From Phoronis ovalis (Eukaryota > Phoronida > Phoronidae), in NCBI GenBank assembly GCA_028565635.1, contig JAOXYB010027291.1, positions 1 through 15,552 on the forward strand: 15,552 nt of DNA. Reading direction: 5' to 3'. A model generated the notes under the pieces. That model ran no database searches. It had not been told where the DNA came from and was given only the letters and a program-made list of their open reading frames with translations. The position numbers and the translations under genes are program-made. Below, one piece after another: positions 9,001 to 15,552 of this stretch. Positions within the stretch are counted from its first letter, which is position 1, and every line of letters begins with the position of its first letter.

Positions 9001-12000
9001 TATCTTGAATACAGGGTATAAAAAGGTCCCATATATCCCAAAAAGGATATGAATATTGAGCTCATAGGTTCCGAATAGAGACTATTTTTACCATTCATAA
9101 CATGCATGGATACCTAATTATTGTCACTGTCAACCCCTCAGGATTCTCCTTGCATTTTTATACGAGATTGGCAATAAACATTTTGGAAAGCAGTGTGAAA
9201 ATCTGATGGGGCATATTTTTATTCCAGAGAAATATTGCATGGCCGATGTTGATATGCTTTAGTTAGCGTGTATTCTATATACTAGTAGAATGATCTGCTG
9301 CTTTTCATTTAGTAGTAACATGTTAAACCATTGTCATTGTAGTGTTTAGGGACAACAGGTACTGTAGTTGGAATAGATGAAGATCATGACATAGTTGTGT
9401 CTTATCCAAGCGGAAACAGGTAAACAGATCTATATATCATCAGTTCAGTGAATCATTGCTATGTATCAGTCTCTGGTAATACCAAATTTTATTCATTGTA
9501 GCTGAAGGACAGAAAAAATTGTTACAATATCTTCAGTACCATCCTGTTAACAAACTGTCTTTGTTTGTCCTTGGCTCTTAGAATCGTTTTCCAGTGAATG
9601 AGTCCAGTGTCTTAACAGAGGGCCCCCAAAGATATTTCTCTTGGGTCTGATTTTTCTAACTTCCAAACTTTGGAAACTGTTGAGTTATCTGTTTTATTTT
9701 TTCAGGTGGACATTCAATCCAGCAGTTTTGACTAAAGTCAGTAATACTGCTAGTGCAGCTTCTACATCCAGTGATAGCACAAACTCCACCCAGTTTGCTG
9801 TGGGAGATTTGGTTCAAATCTGCAGCGACACAGAGAGAATAAAAGTATTACAAAGAGGCCATGGAGAGTGGGCGGAAGCTATGATGCCAGTAAATTAATC
9901 GTTCCTTAATCTAAAATTTAACTAAACAATACATAAATAGAACTATTTACTCAAAAATCTGTATTTATGAAATATCTACTATTACATCTGCATATTTATA
10001 GGAAAAACATAATTATGTAATCATTATGTACATATACATTTACCAACTGATTTTATTTGCATTTGTATTGTAGCTACTACTTGTTAGTGGTGCACTAAAT
10101 TCCACTTTGGATAATTTTCTTAATCCATTAGTAACTGCTTCAGTATGTTTAGTTCAGTGTTGCAATTAAAGGTCATTTGCTAAAGTGACTACATTTAATT
10201 TGCAGACTCTTGGTAAGATAGGAAGAGTACAGCAGATCTATCATGACAACGATTTAAAAGTGGAAGTATGTGGTACATCGTGGACGTATAATCCGTGTGC
10301 GGTCAACAAAGTGGCCTCTTCAGATGGAACCGCCATTGGAAATTCGTCAGGAGGTATGAAATAATGAAACATAAATATAATTTCAGGTACTGTTTTGCAG
10401 GTACTGTTACATTATAAGATATCAGCTATAGCTATGCCATTCTTAAATTTTAAGAGACATTTTGTTAGATTGACACTTAATAATAAAGATAGTTATGTCA
10501 GTATGTACAGGGGAGGCGGATGAAAAAGACAATAAGAATTCAGGCAAGGATTTTAGCCTTTGGCTTTTTTATTTCTTTATACCCTGCTGACAAAGTGAAT
10601 ATTTAGGTACAACACAAGTAGTTATTGAGAACAAAGACGCCACATCTTTGTAACATGTCAACTTTATTTTAGAACGATTGAGTGCCTTGCTAAAGAAATT
10701 ATTTGAAACCCATGTCTCAGGAGATGTTAATGAAGAACTAGTCAAAGCGGCTGCAAATGGAGATGCTACTAAAGTTGAGGAAATTTTAACACGACCGGAT
10801 TCTGATGTGAGTGAGCTGTATCATATTTAAGAAAATGCCTACAAAACTATCTAATGCCTCAGAGTTAATAAAACGAAAATGCGGTAAACCAATATGTCCA
10901 CCAGTCTTTTTTCTAGCCTGAGAAAACAAGAAAATTTGGAAGATTATTCTTAACTGATAGGTTTGGTATCTTTAATAGAATGATGTTATGTTACCTGTTT
11001 ATTAGTTAAAAGGAATTTATCTGTTTATAGTTACCTTTATCTGAAGCAAAAGAATGTTTATTTCCTTATTCTTTTAGCCTAATGGAGTATTTGCTGGTCA
11101 TACTGCCCTTCAAGCAGCTTCTCAGAATGGTCATGCTGAAGTAATCCGAGTGCTCATTAAACACGATACTGATATGGAAATAGAGGTTTGTATATTTAAT
11201 ATTACGTTAAATCATAGTAGTTATTGCCTGACTATATGATTCAGTAAATTTAGATTTTCCTTGACATTGAAGTAGTTAAAGACTGCCAGCTATCTATGGA
11301 AAACTAAATAAGTCACAAGTCGACAGATAATTCTCTCTAAAGCTGTTTATTGTTACATAATAGTTTTGCAAAATTAACATTTTCTACCATGTAACTATAT
11401 TGAAATGTTGGGTTTTATAATCATATTTGTGCTCTTTGATTAATACAATTTTAATTAAAACATGTTAAAACATGTTGAACAAATCTTTAATATAATACCT
11501 ATTGCATGTGCTTGAAATATAAAGATTTTAGAAGTAATCTAATTCACAGGTACAAAAAGTATAAATAAAATTGTATGGTTAGTGAGGTATTTTCATAGTT
11601 CGCAAATATGATAATAGACAAACTTACAAAAAATCTCTTATCAGGACAAAGATGGCGACCGTGCTATTCACCATGCTGCATTTGGGGATGAACCTGCTGT
11701 TATTGACTTATTGCATCGTGGAGGTGCTGATCTAAACGCACGTAATAAACGCAGACAGACCCCTCTACATATTGGTGTCAACAAAGGTCACATAGGAGTT
11801 GTTAAAACGTTGCTTGAGATTGGATGTCATCCAAGTTTGCAGGTTTGTTTGACGTTTTTCTGTTCCCGTGAATCAATTCTAGTTCATGAAGTAAACAATT
11901 ATATAGTGTGTTTATTTATAGTGTATTTATTAAAAATAAACACGCTATAAGCATCATTATATTATTAACATAAATTCGTAATTGTCCAATGTATACAGAA

Positions 12001-12614
12001 ATGTGATTATACTAAAACCTTTAATTTCTTTGAATACTATTATATGACAAACCTTTCAAAGAGTAATATAGGTACCTTATTGTTTTTGGCATAAATATTT
12101 GAAAAGAACAGTCCACATGTTTTCGCAAAATAACTGTAGAATACCGATTGTGAACTGATCACAACAATAGCATTAATAATTAAAAATATTTTCATTCCAT
12201 TTTTTATACTCTTCATTATGTACTTGGTGAAGTAGTGAACTTGGCACATGATGAACGGTAAAGAGTTCGAGCACAAGCTGTTTACTTAAAAAAGCAAATA
12301 CCCTACAGTTTTTGTATTGCTTCCCTTAAATCCAAGTTCATAACTTAAAATTCTAGACCTGCCAAAGTTGCGTGAATAGTAACTACTTGGTGCTGTCTAA
12401 AAGTTAGATAATTGGCCACTGAAATTTCGCACTTATATTCAACCCTATGTTATTATTAACAGGATTCAGAGGGCGACTCTCCATTGCATGATGCTATTAG
12501 TAAGAAGAGGGACGACATGTTGTCATTATTGCTTGAATACAGTGCAGATATTACCATCACAAACAACAATGGATTCAATGCACTTCACCATGCGGCTCTT
12601 AGAGGCAATCCAAG
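5823..12614 (+). CDS. MIB1: E3 ubiquitin-protein ligase mind bomb 1, 5' part, thirteen coding exons, 3' end off window
   Basis: MIB1 ubiquitinates Notch ligands (Delta, Jagged) in the signal-sending cell, driving their endocytosis and so Notch activation. I joined exons 5823-6090, 6763-6934, 7307-7451, 7668-7757, 8063-8129, 8452-8585, 9343-9419, 9706-9889, 10206-10353, 10673-10806, 11078-11185, 11645-11842 and 12463-12614: 625 codons plus 2 nt, frame open throughout. Domains: MIB/HERC2 (about 19-87), ZZ zinc finger (about 93-145), second MIB/HERC2 (about 156-234), MIB repeats (about 250-430), then ankyrin repeats from about 435. Near identity to vertebrate MIB1, and ankyrin repeats carrying the [12 protein letters not shown] phrase, favour MIB1 over MIB2. 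Vertebrate MIB1 is about 1,006 residues, so roughly 380-400 residues (remaining ankyrin repeats and the RING fingers) lie beyond 15552. A TGA at 5754-5756 is in frame upstream and ATG 5823 is the first in-frame ATG. Confidence 0.97.
6091..6762 (+). other. MIB1 intron 1
   Basis: 672 nt. Apart from the minisatellite at its 3' end it is plain AT-rich sequence. An open frame at 6254-6502 has no protein-like character. Confidence 0.85.
6671..6750. repeat. 15-bp/30-bp minisatellite in MIB1 intron 1
   Basis: Five copies of catactagtaa start at 6675, 6690, 6705, 6720 and 6735, exactly 15 bp apart. The spacers alternate between an A-rich one and acta, giving a 30-bp higher-order unit with about 2.7 near-perfect copies. 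The array ends 12 bases before the exon 2 acceptor, so it lies over the normal branch-point zone. Confidence 0.92.
6763..6934 (+). CDS. MIB1: MIB1 exon 2: ZZ-type zinc finger
   Basis: The acceptor is tttttttatag and the donor GACAG|GTGAGT. The exon opens with the second and third bases of a split Gly codon. The ZZ finger is intact: CDTC, CAEC and CSVC pairs, followed by the paired histidines in the [11 protein letters not shown] segment. This module helps bind the Notch ligand tail. Confidence 0.97.
6935..7306 (+). other. MIB1 intron 2
   Basis: 372 nt of AT-rich sequence with a tttcag acceptor. Nothing else is recognisable. Confidence 0.85.
7307..7451 (+). CDS. MIB1: MIB1 exon 3: first half of second MIB/HERC2 domain
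   Basis: A basic linker (EPRRKSKK) is followed by [18 protein letters not shown] and RRGKVTEIQ, the standard MIB/HERC2 core. The exon ends on a codon boundary with donor CAG|GTAAAC. Confidence 0.97.
7668..7757 (+). CDS. MIB1: MIB1 exon 4: second half of second MIB/HERC2 domain
   Basis: Thirty whole codons, [20 protein letters not shown] onward to YRVGFEGM, between a tttctgcag acceptor and an ATG|GTAAGT donor. It is a symmetric 0-0 phase exon. Confidence 0.97.
7758..8062 (+). other. MIB1 intron 4
   Basis: 305 nt. No coding sequence and no element recognised. Confidence 0.85.
8063..8129 (+). CDS. MIB1: MIB1 exon 5: end of MIB/HERC2 domain
   Basis: A short exon encoding [20 protein letters not shown], matching the conserved [11 protein letters not shown] of MIB1. 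It ends one base into a split Gly codon, with donor TTAG|GTGAGA. Confidence 0.96.
8130..8451 (+). other. MIB1 intron 5
   Basis: 322 nt of AT-rich sequence with a T-rich acceptor tract. No other feature. Confidence 0.85.
8452..8585 (+). CDS. MIB1: MIB1 exon 6: first MIB repeat
   Basis: Encodes [20 protein letters not shown] and [10 protein letters not shown], typical of the SH3-like MIB repeat that follows the MIB/HERC2 pair and contributes to ligand binding. The donor is GAA|GTAAGA. Confidence 0.97.
8586..9342 (+). other. MIB1 intron 6
   Basis: 757 nt, the longest complete intron of this gene in the window. No coding or repeat structure seen. Confidence 0.85.
9343..9419 (+). CDS. MIB1: MIB1 exon 7: MIB repeat, continued
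   Basis: Twenty-five codons plus two bases encoding [20 protein letters not shown], near-identical to vertebrate MIB1. The acceptor is cattgtag and the donor ACAG|GTAAAC. Confidence 0.96.
9706..9889 (+). CDS. MIB1: MIB1 exon 8: MIB repeat and Ser/Thr-rich spacer
   Basis: [11 protein letters not shown] completes the first MIB repeat. A spacer of about 18 residues made largely of Ser, Thr and Ala follows, and then the second repeat begins ([24 protein letters not shown]). The spacer is the least conserved part of the gene seen here. Confidence 0.96.
9890..10205 (+). other. MIB1 intron 8
   Basis: 316 nt, AT-rich, with a tttgcag acceptor. Nothing else seen. Confidence 0.85.
10206..10353 (+). 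CDS. MIB1: MIB1 exon 9: end of MIB repeats
   Basis: Encodes [26 protein letters not shown] and a short Ser/Gly-rich tail. It ends one base into a split codon, with donor GGAG|GTATGA. Confidence 0.96.
10354..10672 (+). other. MIB1 intron 9
   Basis: 319 nt. It contains a short direct repeat, caggtactgtt, at 10384-10394 and 10398-10408 and no coding sequence. Confidence 0.85.
10673..10806 (+). CDS. MIB1: MIB1 exon 10: linker and first ankyrin repeat
   Basis: Encodes the helix [12 protein letters not shown] and then [20 protein letters not shown], the start of the ankyrin region. The donor is GAT|GTGAGT, on a codon boundary. Confidence 0.96.
11078..11185 (+). CDS. MIB1: MIB1 exon 11: second ankyrin repeat
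   Basis: Thirty-six whole codons carrying [20 protein letters not shown], a canonical ankyrin repeat. It is phase-symmetric (0-0) and its donor GAG|GTTTGT departs from consensus at position +3. Confidence 0.96.
11186..11644 (+). other. MIB1 intron 11
   Basis: 459 nt of AT-rich sequence with no recognisable element. Confidence 0.85.
11645..11842 (+). CDS. MIB1: MIB1 exon 12: third and fourth ankyrin repeats
   Basis: Sixty-six whole codons. [20 protein letters not shown] and [20 protein letters not shown] mark two ankyrin repeats, joined by the MIB1-typical NARNK. It is phase-symmetric, with the same weak donor type as exon 11 (CAG|GTTTGT). Confidence 0.97.
11843..12462 (+). other. MIB1 intron 12
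   Basis: 620 nt. A 16-bp inverted repeat lies near the 5' end. A minus-strand open frame at 12040-12276 is hydrophobic AT-rich noise. Confidence 0.85.
11902..11949. repeat. 16-bp inverted repeat (hairpin) in MIB1 intron 12
   Basis: tatagtgtgtttattt (11902-11917) pairs with aaataaacacgctata (11934-11949) with a single G-T wobble and a 16-nt loop. It starts 60 bases after the weak exon 12 donor. Confidence 0.8.
12463..12614 (+). CDS. MIB1: MIB1 exon 13: fifth ankyrin repeat and start of the sixth
   Basis: Encodes [20 protein letters not shown] and then [15 protein letters not shown], cut inside the sixth ankyrin repeat at CCAAG|GTAAGC. The next residue is expected to be Ser followed by the rest of the repeat. 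No exon with that content is present downstream in the window. Confidence 0.97.
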
Positions 12615-13269
12615 GTAAGCTCTGTTATTTAACTCCTATTTACAGGTTTACTGTTTTGGATTTGTTCTCGAGATCTTCGTTTCATATCTTTTGTGTGTTT
12701 TTTGAAAGACGTATTTTGATAAGTCATTGAGATATAGACAAAAGCTTTGAATGAAAACTTTAAGAACTCTCTGTGTGTTTCTGAAAGAATAATCTTTGCT
12801 TTGTTTGAATCTTTCTGTGATAAACATCAAGATAGCAGGCGCCACTAAAGTCAGAGCAATAAAAATATTGTTTCAAGTCACATGTGTTATCATTCACAGT
12901 CCTCTAAACATAATTACAAAGTTTATCCTGTAGTAGTGACCTCTGAATTGATCTTTTGTGATGTGTGTGTTAAAAGTCCATACTCTGCAGTAAGGCCAAC
13001 TCATCTCTGTAATGAAACAGAAATAGGATCAGATCAGTGCAGTATAACATGACAACCTTGATACATCATTAGTAAGCATTTAACATGACTATTAGTTTGA
13101 GGGTTTAACTTTTTTTGTGTGCATGTGCTAGTTGTTGCACGTGTTTGATATCATTCAGACAGTATGACCCAGTCGCAGTCTCATGGTAACTGCATGTCCA
13201 TAATACATTCGTTACAAGTCATGGTGAAATATATTTATAGATACAACAATTTCATAAATCGTGAATATA

Positions 13270-13283
13270 TCATCATCATCATC
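13270..13283. repeat. short ATC microsatellite
   Basis: About four and a half perfect ATC trinucleotide units in MIB1 intron 13. Confidence 0.85.
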
Positions 13284-14218
13284 AATGTATACAGTATTTG
13301 AATTCACCATGACCAATTCCTGGTAGTCTCAATCCAATAAATCCTCATTTGCCTCTTCTATCAGTTACCTCTCATTTAGCCTGTTGTGATAGATAACTAT
13401 ATATTTGTTAAGTAGTTTATGTCATCCTATTTTATTAATTGTGAAGGATTATATTCCTCTGTTTCCTAGTGTTAAGGACAAAAGCAGGGGCTCAGAAACT
13501 AAAAAATGATATTGAACCCTGCCATTTTGGGCTACAACGTGTCACAACAAATCATACAAGGTCACCCACTTAATTTTATTATGTCTTCATCTTTCAATCT
13601 TAAAACTCTTATCATGTTAAAAATTGTAATTTTGTTTTTCAAGTATGATGGAAAAAGCTTGCTGTTTCCTACACAATTTTGAAAATGCTTAACATGACTA
13701 TACCTTATTTCCTATGCTGTTGCAGTATCCTCAGTCAGCAAAGTGTTTTAGTCACAGTATTAAAATACAATCACATCTAACTATTCAGTGATAGTCTTAT
13801 TTCATATGAAAATTTTAGTAGTGTTATTATATTCTGACCATACGCAAAGTTATTAAAAATATACATAAAAAATGTGAAATAATACTTTGGATGGAAATGA
13901 CTTAAGACTGCCTAATAGCTTGATTGGGATGCTATTTAAGGGTAGGCTTCAATTTTTATTCAAGTGCCTTATATAGCCGAATGTCACTCTTCAATTTTGT
14001 CTATAAAATGTAGTAAATCTTAATTTTAAAGTGACATGATTTGTAATTGCTGTAAGTTTAACTTTACATACTTTTGCAATTTCAATACCCTAAATTTTAA
14101 TAAATGTCCCAAAATGTTTACATTGTATATAATTTTATTATTTACAAATTTAGAATCAACTGTTGTAAAATATGTGATTTAATTGGAATTTTAAAACATT
14201 TAGTGTTTATTTAATTAA

Positions 14219-14404
14219 AGCCTACAGGCTATTTTTCAAGTTGGCGTTTATTTAGGAGTAGATATCTTCACATATTTGGATAAATATGGTATGTTCACAA
14301 AGGAAGAAGTTATTGATTTGAACTCTCTTCTGGCAGCATTAACAGTTGGCGGTAGACCAGATGAGACTGCGTCTATAGACCAGTACTACATAACTTTTAC
14401 ATAT
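14219..14404 (+). other. unexplained 62-codon open frame with protein-like content
   Basis: The frame is open from a TAA at 14216 to a TGA at 14405. It contains LGVDIFTYLDKYGMFTKEEV, LLAALTVGG and RPDETASIDQYY, a balanced mix of charged and hydrophobic residues unlike the Phe/Ile/Lys-rich noise of the introns. A cctacag acceptor ends at 14227 and the first ATG is at 14291. I do not recognise the family. It may be a relic of a gene or transposon, an alternative exon, or chance. Confidence 0.3.
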
Positions 14405-14820
14405 TGATTTGGAGTAATTATCTCTTTTGGGATTTTTATGGAAAATCTTCATATATATTTAGCCAGACTGTCTGCTCTACAAAATGATAAGTATACAGAA
14501 ATAGTTTGAGATGTTTGCTTTACAATATTGCCAATAGACTGTAGCAATAACCTTTACGGTTACATTATTTTTTTTGGAATTTTTATAATTTCAAGTAGCG
14601 AAATGTGATTATTGATAGGTGTTGTCATTTTATTTTAGTTAATTAATAGAAATAAATAAGAAATTAATATTTTGATGTAATTATTGTGCTGGCGTACTAC
14701 ATAATTTAAAAGGAAGAGGTTGTGACTAAACTATGGTAGAAAAATAACCCTGCTTCATTCACACATTGTCTAATAAACTTTCATGGCAGCTTGGAAAAAA
14801 TTTAGCAGCTTTATGGAACC

Positions 14821-14951
14821 TAAATATATACTATGGATGTTTGTTTAAGACTACATGTATCTATTTTGCAATGGGATTTAAATATGCTTAAATATATACC
14901 TATGGATGTATGTTTAAGACTCCCTATTTTGCAATGGGCTTTTAATATGCT
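14821..14951. repeat. tandem duplication, units of 68 and 63 bp
   Basis: Copy 1 (14821-14888) and copy 2 (14889-14951) both run from taaatatatac through tatggatgt, tgtttaagact and ctattttgcaatggg to aatatgct. They differ by small indels and substitutions, so the duplication is not very recent. Confidence 0.88.
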
Positions 14952-15552
14952 GATATTAGTGTGCAAAACTGTGGCTGTGAAATAGTTTGCATATCATCAA
15001 GTAAGCAAGAAGTCTATTACTGTCAGTTGTTGAGTATAATTCATGTCTATATTTGCCGACAGATGATTATGTGTTACCCCTATGAAAATATTTGTGGACA
15101 CTAAATTGTAGAAACCTTATTCTAATTGGACAGGTAATGAATAGGCATTCTTATACTATTCCTGTAGCGTTGGAATATTACACGATGAAAATGAAGTGAT
15201 AACTGTATACCTATGTTGAGCCTAAATATAATGTCTGTGCGCTAAAACGTCTCGAGATTCCTGATCTGCAAGTTGTTTAAAATCGTGTGTTGCAGATGTT
15301 ATTGTTGATAAGACATCTAATTTTGTTTTGTCTTATAGGAAACTTGGAAGTAATCTAAAAACTATGAGAATAACTGGGTTTTGGGATTAAGCTTGTTTTT
15401 TTAAAGTAAAATGCAATGGAAATAGCAATATGGATGTAATGTTATTAGAAATAGCTTGAGAAAGTAATAAATGAATATGTGAATAATGATGATTTAGACA
15501 ATTAAGCTTTTTGGCATTTATATTACAAAATAACAATCCATCATATAAATAT

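Larger units (their letters stand above)
12615..15552 (+). other. MIB1 intron 13, partial (at least 2,938 nt)
   Basis: No exon encoding the rest of ankyrin repeat 6, later ankyrin repeats or RING fingers is found here in the phase required. Contents: a short ATC repeat near 13270, a possible short terminal exon at 13726-13780, an unexplained open frame at 14219-14404 and a tandem duplication at 14821-14951. It is over three times longer than any complete intron in the window. Confidence 0.85.

Noticed and set aside
10384-10408. Repeated cag|gtactg motifs resembling recursive splice sites in intron 9
   Set aside because: They lie only about 30-50 nt into a 319-nt intron, where recursive splicing makes no sense. 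Reading through from exon 9 hits a stop at once.
12040-12276. Minus-strand hydrophobic open frame in MIB1 intron 12
   Set aside because: The hydrophobicity follows from AT-rich codons. No homologous motif or supporting gene structure was seen.
12615-12730. A 31-nt intron after exon 13 using the tttacag acceptor at 12645
   Set aside because: The intron would be too short to splice normally, and the downstream product (FTVLDLFSRSS...) does not continue ankyrin repeat 6.

Overview
This is an animal (metazoan) nuclear genome window. Two genes are each broken into short exons by AT-rich introns with standard GT/AG ends, and both encode animal signalling proteins. The AT-rich background and the frequent 'acatgta'-type words fit a lophotrochozoan, perhaps a bivalve mollusc such as a mytilid. 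The species guess is weak; the assignment to animals is firm.

Layout. Positions 1-5501, minus strand: the 5' part (nine coding exons, about 398 codons) of a CABLES-family gene (Cdk5 and Abl enzyme substrate). The start codon is at 5501 and the last exon visible is at 299-405. The end of the cyclin-box-like C-terminus lies beyond the left edge. Positions 5502-5822: a 321-bp gap between the two start codons, which must hold both 5' leaders and probably a shared bidirectional promoter. Positions 5823-12614, plus strand: the 5' part (thirteen coding exons, about 625 codons) of mind bomb 1 (MIB1), the E3 ubiquitin ligase that acts on Notch ligands. The N-terminal MIB/HERC2-ZZ-MIB/HERC2 module, the MIB repeats and five ankyrin repeats plus the start of a sixth are present. 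The remaining ankyrin repeats and the RING fingers must lie beyond the right edge. Positions 12615-15552 are the start of a long intron (at least 2.9 kb) with small repeats and one unexplained open frame.

All exon joins were checked by hand for splice dinucleotides and codon phase. Both reading frames stay open through every join and match the expected family sequence. The two genes have no known shared pathway. Their tight head-to-head arrangement is the main biological observation, because the human orthologues are also linked (both at 18q11.2). I see no RNA genes, CRISPR arrays, complete transposons or viral sequences. The non-coding interest lies in small features: a 15/30-bp minisatellite beside the MIB1 exon 2 acceptor, a predicted G-quadruplex, a hairpin, tandem splice acceptors and a palindromic TATA-like box in the promoter.
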